Assembly: GCA_021790935.1 (NCBI GenBank)
Contig: JAJYFL010000003.1
Span: forward strand, 107,001-171,000
DNA: 64,000 bases
Direction: 5' to 3'
Origin: a bacterium
Lineage (GTDB): Bacteria > Vulcanimicrobiota > Vulcanimicrobiia > Vulcanimicrobiales > Vulcanimicrobiaceae
Part shown: in pieces, positions 24,690 through 32,490 of the stretch
Position numbering within the stretch: the stretch's first letter is position 1
How the letters are laid out: every line of letters begins with the position of its first letter
Notes under the pieces: generated by a model
What the model was told of the DNA's origin: nothing
Databases searched by the model: none
Seen by the model: only the letters and a program-made list of their open reading frames with translations
Made by a program: the position numbers and the translations under genes

Positions 24690-25148
24690 GTGCATCTGTG
24701 CACCGGGCTCCTTCGGCGGAACGACAGCATCTTGCTGGTAGCCTCCGTCTACGCAAATCATGCGCAACCGCTATGGAATCTGCCCGGCGGCCGCCAGCAA
24801 CGGCACGAACTCTTGCGCGACACCCTCGCTCGCGAAGCCTTCGAGGAGACGGGACTGCACGCGCGCGTCCGCGAGTTGCTCTACGTGAGCGAATCCTACG
24901 ACGGCGACCGGCGGTTTACGAACTTCACCTTCCGAATCGAGGCCGACGGCGAACCGCGCCGGCCCGACGGCGGCACCGATCATGTCGTCGGCGTCGCGTG
25001 GGTACCCATCGACGAGCTCGAGGTGCGAATCGCCGTGCGAGTCGTACGCGACCCCTTGCTCGCTTACTTGCGCGGAGCGAACCGCGATCGTTACACCGGT
25101 TATGCCGATGCGGGCATCACGATACAATGGCCCGAATGCACGAAATAA
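24690..25148 (+). CDS. NUDIX hydrolase
   Basis: The 152-residue protein carries a full NUDIX box: G-x5-E-x7-REAFEETGL starting at WNLPGG near residue 30. It hydrolyses a nucleoside diphosphate linked to another group; the substrate cannot be read from sequence. The GTG at 24690 places the first strand (HLCTGLLRRNDSILLVASVY) correctly. It diverges from the GT4 gene with a 93-bp gap and ends 63 bp before the cupredoxin gene. Confidence 0.9.
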   Translation: MHLCTGLLRRNDSILLVASVYANHAQPLWNLPGGRQQRHELLRDTLAREAFEETGLHARVRELLYVSESYDGDRRFTNFTFRIEADGEPRRPDGGTDHVVGVAWVPIDELEVRIAVRVVRDPLLAYLRGANRDRYTGYADAGITIQWPECTK

Positions 25149-25211
25149 TCGACGAGAGGAACCGCACCGTAGCGCACTTCGTTCACCTCTGTTGAGAGGA
25201 GTACCATTCCC

Positions 25212-25733
25212 ATGCACCGTCCATTCGCCGGTCTCCGGCTAGCAGGCGTCATAGCCGCGTTATGCCTTCTCGCGGGGTGCGCGCAGGCCCGCGCGATCGC
25301 GAACGCGCCCGTCTACGTGCACATGAACGGCTCGAACGATTTTCTGGAGCCCATCGTCGCGGTACGGCCCGGCGAACCCGTCGTCTTCGTCAACCAGGAC
25401 ACCGGGATGCACACCATCGTCGGTTACGATCCGCTGACCGGGGCGCCGGATGCGGCCATCGACGGGATGGTTGCCGGCACGCCCGGGGCGGGGCATCACC
25501 TCCCTACCTACACCGTGCGATTGACCAAGCCAGGCGTCTACGCGTACTATTGCTCGGTGCACGCCGTGCTCCTCAAAACCTTTGACCACGCGGTCCAGCC
25601 CGCCCACAAGCCCGGCGCGGACGGGTTAGGATCGATGGCCGGCTACATCATCGTCACGACGGATCCGGCTCTACCCAAGAGCAACCCACCGACCAGCAGG
25701 GAGCGAATCGTCCCCGGCTATTTCGGAGGCTGA
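25212..25733 (+). CDS. Cupredoxin (plastocyanin-like) lipoprotein
   Basis: The 173-residue protein has a lipobox (CLLAGC, Cys23) and a cupredoxin fold with candidate copper ligands His67 (DTGMHTI), Cys114 and His117 (YYCSVHA); the axial ligand is unclear. It would be a membrane-tethered electron carrier outside the cytoplasmic membrane. A short hairpin (CCTCT-GTTG-AGAGG) overlaps the Shine-Dalgarno GAGAGGAG. It is the first gene of the tightly spaced operon that ends in the heme-copper reductase, 19 bp before the regulator, and is a plausible electron donor to the CuA subunit. Confidence 0.85.
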   Translation: MHRPFAGLRLAGVIAALCLLAGCAQARAIANAPVYVHMNGSNDFLEPIVAVRPGEPVVFVNQDTGMHTIVGYDPLTGAPDAAIDGMVAGTPGAGHHLPTYTVRLTKPGVYAYYCSVHAVLLKTFDHAVQPAHKPGADGLGSMAGYIIVTTDPALPKSNPPTSRERIVPGYFGG

Positions 25734-25752
25734 GCCGCGTGGGGCCGCCTGC

Positions 25753-26673
25753 GTGATCATCGACGTGCGGACGATCCCGACGTGGCAGCGGCATCCGCGG
25801 ATATTCGCGGCCTTCGACAAGCTCGCCGAGGGTGAGGAACTCCAACTGCGGACCGATCATGAACCGCGGCCGCTACGCGTACAATTCGGCGAGCAACGCA
25901 GCGGTCAATACCTCTGGATTCAGCGCATGCTGGGCAACGGAGACTGGCAAGTGCAGATACGCCGCATCTCCGCCGGCGGCGCGGCCGACCGATGCATCGA
26001 GGACGAGCTAGCACGCTTGGCCGTCTTCGCCGATGCGAGCGAAGCGACGCTGCACAGTCTGGCGGCGATCGCGACCGTGAAGGTGCTGCGCAAACGCCAA
26101 GCGCTTGTCGAGCAAGGCGCAGCCTGGCCGCATCTCGGCGTAGTGCTCGCGGGGACGCTGCAGGCTTTAGTCACGACGCCACTCGGACGCGAGCAGGCGC
26201 TCTACGACATCGTCGGCGGCGAGCCGTTCGGGCACACCTGGCTGCTCGACGGCGGCGTGGCTATCGCCCGCTTCGTGGCGCCCTCCAAAGGGGTGCGTAT
26301 CGCGGTCTTTCCGGCCGGCGCGGTGCGCGCGGCAGCCGACCGCGACCCTGGCTTCGCACGCGCGCTGGCGGTGGCATCGGCGCAGACGACGCGCTCGATA
26401 GCGGAACGCTTCGCCGCCCACCTCTCGCAACCGACGGTATCGCGCGTTGCTGCGGCGCTGCTGCCCTACGCGGCGCCTGAGGCCGGCCTAACTCCCGCGC
26501 TGGCAGGGCTGCGCGGACTAAGCCAAAGCCAGCTGGCAGCGAGCGCCGGTACGGTCAAGGAAGTCGTCAACCGTGCGCTCGCCGAACTCGAACGCGAACG
26601 CGCGATCGTTCGGGCCGAGGGCCACGTCGTACGCTTGGACCGCTCGCTTCTCACCGAGATTGCCAACCGGTGA
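25753..26673 (+). CDS. DUF2249 - Crp/Fnr fusion transcriptional regulator
   Basis: Residues 1-72 form a DUF2249 domain (GTG start; DVRTIPTWQRHPRIFAAFDKL, then DHEPRPLRVQF). Residues about 90-200 resemble a cyclic-nucleotide-binding beta roll (ALVEQGAAWPHLGVVLAGTL). Residues about 215-290 form a Crp-type winged helix (GLSQSQLAASAGTVKEVVNR). DUF2249 genes often sit beside NO and N-oxide reduction genes, and Crp/Fnr relatives such as NNR, DNR and NsrR-independent NO sensors control them, so this may sense NO or redox state. No cysteine cluster typical of Fnr is seen. The fusion of the two domains is unusual. Confidence 0.88.
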   Translation: MIIDVRTIPTWQRHPRIFAAFDKLAEGEELQLRTDHEPRPLRVQFGEQRSGQYLWIQRMLGNGDWQVQIRRISAGGAADRCIEDELARLAVFADASEATLHSLAAIATVKVLRKRQALVEQGAAWPHLGVVLAGTLQALVTTPLGREQALYDIVGGEPFGHTWLLDGGVAIARFVAPSKGVRIAVFPAGAVRAAADRDPGFARALAVASAQTTRSIAERFAAHLSQPTVSRVAAALLPYAAPEAGLTPALAGLRGLSQSQLAASAGTVKEVVNRALAELERERAIVRAEGHVVRLDRSLLTEIANR

Positions 26674-26948
26674 TGCCGGTCAATGCGCCGCCGGCCCGTG
26701 GCCCTTACGATACCGGCATGACCGCATCCAACGAACTCGACGTGCGCGTGATCGAGCCCCGCTACAAGCACCCGACCATCCACTCGCGCTTGGAGGCGCT
26801 TGCGGCCGGCGAAACCCTGCAAATCGTCAACGACCACGACCCGCGCCCGTTACGTTTCGAAATCGACCACGATCGTCCGGGCGTCTTCGCCTGGAACTAC
26901 GTTGAAAGCGGACCGGAAGTCTGGCGCGTAGACATTACGCGCGTATGA
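26673..26948 (+). CDS. DUF2249 protein
   Basis: A small DUF2249 domain (DVRVIEPRYKHPTIHSRLEA, DHDPRPLRFEI, WRVDI). An ATG at 26673 overlaps the regulator stop as TGATG, favouring coupling; a more family-like start is the ATG at 26718, giving 76 residues. Function of the domain is not established. It is often found with hemerythrin-like, NO-reductase and heme-copper genes and has a TusA-like fold according to family descriptions. It is second of four DUF2249 units in this operon. Confidence 0.85.
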   Translation: MPVNAPPARGPYDTGMTASNELDVRVIEPRYKHPTIHSRLEALAAGETLQIVNDHDPRPLRFEIDHDRPGVFAWNYVESGPEVWRVDITRV

Positions 26949-27169
26949 CCGATGTCACGCTCGACGTGCGCCCGATTCTCGCACGCGGCGAAGAACCTTT
27001 CGACGAGATCATGAGCGCGGTGAGCGCGCTGCGCGAGGGCGAACGCCTGCTCTTGATTGCGTCATTCGAGCCGAAGCCGCTCTTTCGTGTGATGGAACGC
27101 AAAGGCTTCACGAACGAATGCCGGCAGGTCGGGCCCGACGAGTACCACGTGCTCTTCGCGCGAGCGTAG
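26945..27169 (+). CDS. DUF2249 protein
   Basis: This 74-residue single-domain DUF2249 protein reads LDVRPILARGEEPFDEIM, then ALREGERLLLIASFEPKPLF, then VGPDEYHVLF. Its start overlaps the previous stop (ATGA). It differs from its neighbours in carrying FEPKPL where they carry DHDPRPL, so the His of the canonical motif is absent. It lies 3 bp before the NnrS-like gene. Confidence 0.85.
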   Translation: MTDVTLDVRPILARGEEPFDEIMSAVSALREGERLLLIASFEPKPLFRVMERKGFTNECRQVGPDEYHVLFARA

Positions 27170-27172
27170 GCC

Positions 27173-28369
27173 GTGCAAGCGATCGACGCGAGCGTCAGCG
27201 ACCCGCGCGGCAGCGGCGGCGTACTGACGCTTGCGCTGGCGTTCTTCGCAGCGGGCTGCGTACTCGCGCTGACGACCGGTGCCTCGCTGGCCGCGCTGCA
27301 TGCCTTTGCCGCTTTCATCGTCCTCGCGTTCGTGGCCGCGAGCAACCAGCTGATTCCGGTCTTGACCGGCGCCGCGGTGAGCGCACCGCGTGCGGTGCTC
27401 GTGGCCGCCGCGCCGCTGGCGGCAGGTTTCGCGTTGCTGATCGCTTCCTTTCTCGGCGCGCCGCTCTTCGAAGGTGCGGGAGTGCTGCTGCTGCTCGGAG
27501 CGGTGGGCTTGGGCGGGTGGACGATCTCGCGCCTGCTGGGCGCTCCGCGCGAGCGCTCGATCGCCGGCATGATCGGCTTTGCCGCCGTCGCATTCGTTGC
27601 CGCCGCAACGATCGGCGCGGCGATGACTTTCGCATTGGCCGGCCGCGTTGCACCGGGTGTGCTTGCGCTCGCGCCGATGCACGCACTGCTCGCGCTGGCG
27701 GCGTTCGCGAGCACGGCCATCGTCGCCGTCTCCGTTCGCTTCGTCCCCATGTTCGCGCTCGCCCACGTCGCCGAGAACCGCCGCCAGGCGATCGCACGGT
27801 GGACGTTCGTCGGGGCTACCGCGTTCGCCGCGGCGTGCTTCGACCGTCCGGACGCGTTACGAGCCGCGCTGGTCGTGATGCTGGGCGCGCTCGGCATCGC
27901 CGGCTCGAGCCATCTGCACGAACTCCACGTACGCCTTCGCAGGCATCTCGACATCAGCTTACGCTATGCGGGTATCGCCTGGATCTGCGCGATGCTGGCC
28001 GTCGCCGCAGCCCTCTCCGCCACCTGGTGGCCGCCCGCCGCCTATGCCGCCGTCGCCCTAGCGGTGCTCGGCTGGGCGAGCATCACCATCGTCGGTTACG
28101 CGTATAAGATTGCCGGATTCCTCGCCTGGCAGTTCGCTCGGAAGCGCAGGCCCGGAGCCGCATTACCCGCATTGAGCGCAGCCGTTCCCGAGCGGTGCGC
28201 GATTATAGGACTTCTCCTGCTAGCCACCGGAACGCTCGCGACCGCCTCGGCCCTCGCAGTCGCTCCAGCATACGTGCGTTGGGCCTTCGTGCCATATGCC
28301 GGCGGCGCGATCGCCGTCTTCGTTTCCTACGCACGGCTGGCGCAGCCGTACGTCGGAGGTACGCGATGA
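27173..28369 (+). CDS. NnrS-like / heme-copper-related polytopic membrane protein
   Basis: The 398-residue protein has about 12 predicted membrane helices and two internally similar segments, one around His43 (LHAFAAFIVLAFVAAS, NQLIPVLTG) and one around His170 (MHALLALAAFASTAIV, VRFVPMF). The His-plus-IP pattern recalls the low-spin heme helix of heme-copper subunits and NnrS proteins, which relieve NO stress. The GTG start lies 3 bp after a DUF2249 gene and the stop overlaps the next DUF2249 start (ATGA). Assignment to NnrS is tentative; a heme-binding membrane protein of this operon is the safer statement. Confidence 0.6.
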   Translation: MQAIDASVSDPRGSGGVLTLALAFFAAGCVLALTTGASLAALHAFAAFIVLAFVAASNQLIPVLTGAAVSAPRAVLVAAAPLAAGFALLIASFLGAPLFEGAGVLLLLGAVGLGGWTISRLLGAPRERSIAGMIGFAAVAFVAAATIGAAMTFALAGRVAPGVLALAPMHALLALAAFASTAIVAVSVRFVPMFALAHVAENRRQAIARWTFVGATAFAAACFDRPDALRAALVVMLGALGIAGSSHLHELHVRLRRHLDISLRYAGIAWICAMLAVAAALSATWWPPAAYAAVALAVLGWASITIVGYAYKIAGFLAWQFARKRRPGAALPALSAAVPERCAIIGLLLLATGTLATASALAVAPAYVRWAFVPYAGGAIAVFVSYARLAQPYVGGTR

Positions 28370-28581
28370 TCGTCGATCTCGACAACCGGGGACTGCCGCC
28401 GCCCGAGCCCATGATGCACATTCTCGAAGCGCTCGACACCTTGGCGCGCGGCGACGAAGTCCGGGCGCTACTCGACCGCGAACCGCTCTTTCTCTATCCG
28501 GAGTTGGACGATCGCGCACTCGCCTACGATTGCTCGCGTAACGACGACGGCAGCTATACGCTCCGGGTACGCTACCGGTGA
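28366..28581 (+). CDS. DUF2249 protein
   Basis: The 71-residue domain reads IVDLDNRGLPPPEPMMHILE, then ALLDREPLFLYPELDDRAL, a DUF2249 variant resembling those paired with heme-copper subunits. It is coupled at both ends, with ATGA overlapping the membrane protein and GTGA overlapping the DUF59 gene. It is the fourth DUF2249 unit within 2.6 kb. Confidence 0.85.
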   Translation: MIVDLDNRGLPPPEPMMHILEALDTLARGDEVRALLDREPLFLYPELDDRALAYDCSRNDDGSYTLRVRYR

Positions 28582-28880
28582 GCGCCGCACGGGAAGAGGA
28601 GGTGCGCGAAGCGCTTGGCGGCGTGATCGATCCGGAGCTCGGAATCGACATCGTTAACCTCGGTCTGGTCTACGGGATCGGCATCGAAGAGAGCGACGTC
28701 GATATCGTCATGACCTTGACGGTGCCCGGATGCCCCATGCACGCCACCATCACCCGCGACGTGGAGTCCGCAGTCCGGGGGTTATCGTGGCCGCGCGAGG
28801 TGCGCGTGCACCTGGTCTTCGAGCCGCCTTGGAGCCCCGAGAAGCTCAGCCCGCAGGGGAGAGCTCTGCTCGGGCGGTAA
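28578..28880 (+). CDS. DUF59/MIP18-family protein (SufT-like)
   Basis: The 100-residue protein shows the full DUF59 signature: VIDPELGIDIVNLGLVYGI, then VDIVMTLTVPGCPMH with the conserved Cys, and VHLVFEPPWSPEKLS. The family helps mature or repair iron-sulfur proteins (SufT, PaaD and MIP18 relatives). The GTG start overlaps the preceding stop. In this operon it could help assemble metal centres, though the reductase itself has heme and copper; a role with the regulator or DUF2249 proteins is also possible. Confidence 0.9.
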   Translation: MSAAREEEVREALGGVIDPELGIDIVNLGLVYGIGIEESDVDIVMTLTVPGCPMHATITRDVESAVRGLSWPREVRVHLVFEPPWSPEKLSPQGRALLGR

Positions 28881-28945
28881 AGCGACGCCGCTTCGGTGAC
28901 CGCCGTCATCGCATTTCACCCCGTCTCTTTGAGAGAATCGAAAAG

Positions 28946-29479
28946 ATGGCTAAAGGACCGCTCGTACTGCCCGCCTTCCTCGTGCTCGCCGTCGCCGCGA
29001 TGGCGGTACTGTTGCTCGTCGCGCTCTCGACGCGGCTCTCGCCGCTTCCGTATTCGCAAGTGCAGCCCGAGGGCTACAAGCTCCGGCGATGGTGGTTCCT
29101 CATACTGAGCGTGGGACTCGTTGCAATCTTTGCCGTGACGTTGCCGTGGTTTCCCTATCCGCCGCTCCGCGCCGCGGCCCACGCGACGAAGAACGGTACG
29201 CTCTACGTGAAGGTCACCGCGCAACAGTATGCCTTCACGATGCCCTCGGTGCTCCCGCTCGACCGGCGTATCGTCTTTGAAGTGACGTCGCTCGACGTAA
29301 ACCACGGCTTCGGCATCTACGATCCGCGCGGACAGATCGTCGCGCAGGTGCAGGCGATGCCCGATTACGTCAACCACTTGCCGGTGACGTTCACCAGGGC
29401 CGGGCGCTACACGGTCCGGTGCCTCGAATACTGCGGCATCGGGCACGCCTCTATGCAAGGGGGCTTCGACGTAAGATGA
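28946..29479 (+). CDS. Heme-copper reductase subunit II with CuA site
   Basis: The 177-residue protein has two N-terminal membrane helices (about residues 6-28 and 49-69) and a C-terminal cupredoxin domain. The CuA ligands are all visible: His120, Cys159, Glu161, Cys163, His167 and Met170 in CLEYCGIGHASM. It accepts electrons outside the membrane and passes them to subunit I. It is shorter than A-type CoxB and closer to small B-type or NO-reductase-associated subunits. Its stop overlaps the subunit I start. The upstream cupredoxin lipoprotein is a plausible donor. Confidence 0.92.
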   Translation: MAKGPLVLPAFLVLAVAAMAVLLLVALSTRLSPLPYSQVQPEGYKLRRWWFLILSVGLVAIFAVTLPWFPYPPLRAAAHATKNGTLYVKVTAQQYAFTMPSVLPLDRRIVFEVTSLDVNHGFGIYDPRGQIVAQVQAMPDYVNHLPVTFTRAGRYTVRCLEYCGIGHASMQGGFDVR

Positions 29480-30909
29480 CGATGGCGCGACGCGTTCTCT
29501 GGACCTACCTCCTCACGGGCATTGCCGTCTTCACGCTGATGATGCTTCTCGGCATCGCAATGCGCGCCGAACAGGCTCGCTGGGTCGCTTTCGGTCCACA
29601 AATCTTCTACGCGATGCTGACGCTACACGGAGCCGGCATGATCACCTCGGTCGCGCTTTGCGGCATGGGCGGTCTCTGGTATCTGATGCGGCGGGAAGGC
29701 GAGCTGAGCGCGGGCGCGGCGCTGGTCGCCTACGCGCTCGTCGTACTGGGCGTCGTCGCCGTGCTGCTGAGTGTCTTCCCGGGAGGCTTCGCGGCCGGAT
29801 GGACGTTCTTGTACCCGCTGCCGTTCGTCGGAGCCACGTGGCCGTCTTGGGCCACCGGCACGTTCTTGACCGGCATCATGCTCGTGAGCCTCGGCTGGAC
29901 GGCATGGTGCTTTCAGATGCTCGGTTTCACGCTGACGCGTTACGGCGGCTGGGCCGGCGCGTCGGGATGGAATCTCGTCTTCAAGCGCGATGCAGACCCG
30001 CACGAGACGCCGCCGCCGCAATCCATCGCAGCCTTCGTCGTGGCGGTCGACGGTATCCTCACCGGAATGGCCGGCATGACCATCGGGGTCGCACTGATCG
30101 CGCACTGGCTCAACCCGTCGGTGCTCGTCGACCCGCTGTGGGCAAAGAACGTGACCTTCTTCTTCGGCCATGCGTTCGCGAATCTGACCATTTACATGGC
30201 GCTTGGGTGGGTCTACGTCGGGATGGCGCGGTACACCGGGCGCGAGTATCACACGACGAAGATCTTGGCGATCGCATGGTGGGCGACGCTGGTTTTCGTC
30301 GCGATTGCGTATTTCCACCACCTCTACATGGACTTCGTACAGTACCGCCCGCTGCAATACGTCGGGGAGATCGCTTCGTATCTCTCGGCGATACCGGCGA
30401 CGGCGGTCTCTGTCTGGGGCTCGATGCTCCTGGTCTACCGGTCGCGGATGCGGTGGACGCTGGGATCGATCTTCCTCTTCACGGGGCTCGTCGGCTGGGT
30501 GGTCGGCGGCATCGGTGCGCTCTTGGATGCCTCGATTCCGCTGAACTTCGACCTGCATAACACGCTCTGGGTGCCCGCGCACTTTCACACCTATCTTCTC
30601 GGCGGCGTCTTTCTCTTCGCGCTCGGCCTGATCTATATGCAACTCGAAGAGCGCTCGGGCAGATGCTCGCCGCCGCTTCTGCGTTGGATCGTCGGGCTCA
30701 CCACGTTCGGCGGTATGACCGTATTCTTGCTCGGTTTCTATGTGGCCGGCGCGAACGGCGTCCCTCGCCGTTACGCGGTCGAGCCGGCTCCGGGACCGCT
30801 AACGGCCTCGTGGGCTACCGTGGGAGCGCTGCTGCTCCTGCTCGGGTTGATCGTCGTCTTGATCGAGGCGATCCGGCTTGCACGATTACCTGCGGAGGAC
30901 CCGGCGTGA
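29476..30909 (+). CDS. Heme-copper superfamily subunit I, probable nitric oxide reductase type
   Basis: The 477-residue protein has about 12-13 membrane helices. All six metal-binding histidines are present: His51 (LHGAGM), His232 (FGHAFANLTIY), His281 and His282 (YFHHLYMD), His369 and His371 (VPAHFHTYL). The tyrosine that crosslinks to the first CuB histidine in A- and B-type oxygen reductases (His+4) is Asn236. The cbb3-type alternative, six residues before the HH pair, is Val275. Lack of both argues against O2 reduction and fits a B-type-derived NO reductase with CuA subunit. The start overlaps subunit II (ATGA). Confidence 0.88.
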   Translation: MTMARRVLWTYLLTGIAVFTLMMLLGIAMRAEQARWVAFGPQIFYAMLTLHGAGMITSVALCGMGGLWYLMRREGELSAGAALVAYALVVLGVVAVLLSVFPGGFAAGWTFLYPLPFVGATWPSWATGTFLTGIMLVSLGWTAWCFQMLGFTLTRYGGWAGASGWNLVFKRDADPHETPPPQSIAAFVVAVDGILTGMAGMTIGVALIAHWLNPSVLVDPLWAKNVTFFFGHAFANLTIYMALGWVYVGMARYTGREYHTTKILAIAWWATLVFVAIAYFHHLYMDFVQYRPLQYVGEIASYLSAIPATAVSVWGSMLLVYRSRMRWTLGSIFLFTGLVGWVVGGIGALLDASIPLNFDLHNTLWVPAHFHTYLLGGVFLFALGLIYMQLEERSGRCSPPLLRWIVGLTTFGGMTVFLLGFYVAGANGVPRRYAVEPAPGPLTASWATVGALLLLLGLIVVLIEAIRLARLPAEDPA

Positions 30910-31337
30910 ACTCGTCGCGGAGGATCGCCGCCTACCTGATCGGCGCGCTGACCCTGGCGGCGGCGCTCGCACCGCTCGTAAGGAACGAAGACGTTTCGAT
31001 TCCCGAACATCATCTGTTGCATGCCGCGCTGCTCGCAGGAGCCGTTGCGACCGCGCTGCTCGCGAGCCCAGATACCGCGGGAGATCGTAACGGCGCATGG
31101 CTGGTCGCGGTCGTAGGCTCGCCGCTACTCGTCATGTTTCTGATGTGGCCTTCCTCGTACGCATATCTCGACGCGCACCCGATAGCACACGCCGGCGATC
31201 ATCTTTCGATCGCCCTGCTAGGCTTCTTGTGCACCTGGAGCGGACAGCGCTACGCGCGCGGCATCGGGTGGATCGGCGGCATCGCTACGGTTTCAATGGC
31301 CGTCCTGGCCGCCGGCGGTTTCGGCGTCGTTCGCTAG
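30906..31337 (+). CDS. His-rich four-helix membrane protein of the reductase operon
   Basis: The 143-residue protein has about four membrane segments. It carries His36, His37 and His40 in one loop/helix edge (PEHHLLHA) and His91, His95 and His99 in another (DAHPIAHAGDH), an arrangement suited to metal or heme binding. It recalls DUF1404/CtaG-like proteins near heme-copper genes, but I cannot assign a family firmly. The GTG start overlaps the subunit I stop. It may be an assembly factor or accessory subunit. The TAG stop is formed by the tip of repeat copy C. Confidence 0.7.
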   Translation: MNSSRRIAAYLIGALTLAAALAPLVRNEDVSIPEHHLLHAALLAGAVATALLASPDTAGDRNGAWLVAVVGSPLLVMFLMWPSSYAYLDAHPIAHAGDHLSIALLGFLCTWSGQRYARGIGWIGGIATVSMAVLAAGGFGVVR

Positions 31338-31500
31338 GAGTTTGTCTGACTTGGGCCGTTTTTGGATCCGGAGGCGATTTTTGTTCGAAGACGAGGCGCG
31401 AAGAAGGAGCGAAGCCGTAGCTTCGTGACTGATGAGCAACGATGTATTCGGCAAAAAGCGACCCGGAGACGGAAACGCGCTCAAGTCAGACAAACTCCTA
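31335..31500. repeat. MITE-like dispersed repeat, copy C
   Basis: A 166-bp element with almost perfect 22-bp terminal inverted repeats (left begins TAGGAGTTTGTCTGACTT; right ends AAGTCAGACAAACTCCTA; 21 of 22 positions match). The interior shares GACGAGGCGCGAAGAAGGAG and the hairpin around GAAGCCGTAGCTTCG with copy A. Its left tip is the stop codon of the upstream rightward gene and its right tip is the stop codon of the leftward acetyltransferase gene. Confidence 0.9.
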
Positions 31501-32070
31501 GCGTACTGCGGCGACCCCGTCAATGCCGGCGTTCCGCTCCCAGCGCTCCCGCACCATCACATGCGAAAGCACGTCGACCGGCCGTCCGCTTACCGATGCG
31601 CCGCGCGCCAAGACGCTCTCGCGTGTGAATCCGAGCCGTTCGAGTACGCGCCGCGACGCCTGGTTCTCCGGCACGCAATAGGCGCGAACGAGCGATAGGC
31701 CGGCAGACGCGAACCCTTCATCGATGAGCGCAGAGACCGCTTCAGTCGCGATGCCGCGCGCGCGAAATTCGCGCACGACGCTATATCCGATCTCCGCCGC
31801 GCCCGGCTCGCCGGCAGAGACGCGCAACGATACCCAGCCCAAGGCCCTGCGAGACCGCTGCATGTACACCAGCCACTCGAAGCGACCCACGGCCCCTTCG
31901 GTCAGGCACCGCGGGCGTCTTCCGACCATCCCTTCGAACGTGGCCGCGCCGACGCTAGGCAGATCTTGATACGCGCGCAGATCCGGCTGCTGCAGCACCT
32001 GCCATAACTCGGCGGCGTTGCGCTGCGTCACGGGGACCAGGCGGAGGCGCGGCGTTCGAAGCGTTCTCAT
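31498..32070 (-). CDS. GNAT-family N-acetyltransferase (RimJ/RimL type)
   Basis: The 190-residue protein starts RTLRTPRLRLVPVTQRNAAE and has the acetyl-CoA motif region EIGYSVVREFRARGIATEA followed by YCVPENQASRRVLERLGF, the standard RimJ/RimL pattern. It should acetylate an amino group on a protein or small molecule; substrate unknown. The stop codon is formed by the right tip of repeat copy C, so the C-terminal tail (GIDGVAAVR) may be recent. It is convergent with the reductase operon across the repeat. Confidence 0.88.
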   Translation of the reverse strand: MRTLRTPRLRLVPVTQRNAAELWQVLQQPDLRAYQDLPSVGAATFEGMVGRRPRCLTEGAVGRFEWLVYMQRSRRALGWVSLRVSAGEPGAAEIGYSVVREFRARGIATEAVSALIDEGFASAGLSLVRAYCVPENQASRRVLERLGFTRESVLARGASVSGRPVDVLSHVMVRERWERNAGIDGVAAVR

Positions 32071-32160
32071 AGATGGCGTCTCATAAGTCTACCACGCTGC
32101 CGGGGTCCCGTACTAGCGGCCGCGCCTTCGCCGCGTGAAGGATGCGGTGGAGGTACGCGC

Positions 32161-32490
32161 ATGGATTTTCGAACTGCCTACGCCGGCTCGAAGCCGTCGG
32201 AAGTGACCTTTGGGGCCGTCGTCACGTCGGCGCCGCATTTCTTCCAGGGCCGCTACTCGCATGCAACGCACGAAGCATTCGATGCCTCCACGGCTGCCGG
32301 AGAGGTGGAGATCGTCGACAACGTCTCGATCGCGCCTCGCGTCCCGGTCTCACCCGGCGATCGCATCGAGGTCCGCGGCGAGATGGTTCACGATCCCGGC
32401 CGGCCGCCCATAGTGCACTGGACGCATCACGACCCCGAAGGCACGCACGCGAACGGTTTCATTCTCCACCGGGGGCGGGTGTATGCGTAG
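32161..32490 (+). CDS. DUF3465 protein
   Basis: The 109-residue protein matches DUF3465 across nearly its whole length: VEIVDNVSIAPRVPVSPGDR, then VRGEMVHDPGRPPIVHWTHH, then GTHANGFILHRGRVY. The dense cluster of conserved histidines (VHWTHHD, GTHANG) suggests metal binding, but the biochemical role is unknown. An acceptable GGAGG lies 8 nt before the ATG. Its last 32 bp overlap the end of the opposite-strand deacetylase gene. Confidence 0.88.
   Translation: MDFRTAYAGSKPSEVTFGAVVTSAPHFFQGRYSHATHEAFDASTAAGEVEIVDNVSIAPRVPVSPGDRIEVRGEMVHDPGRPPIVHWTHHDPEGTHANGFILHRGRVYA

Noticed and set aside
28946-30909. Plain cytochrome c oxidase (aa3 or ba3) annotation
   Set aside because: CuA and heme ligands fit the superfamily, but the missing active-site Tyr and NO-related neighbours argue against an ordinary oxidase.
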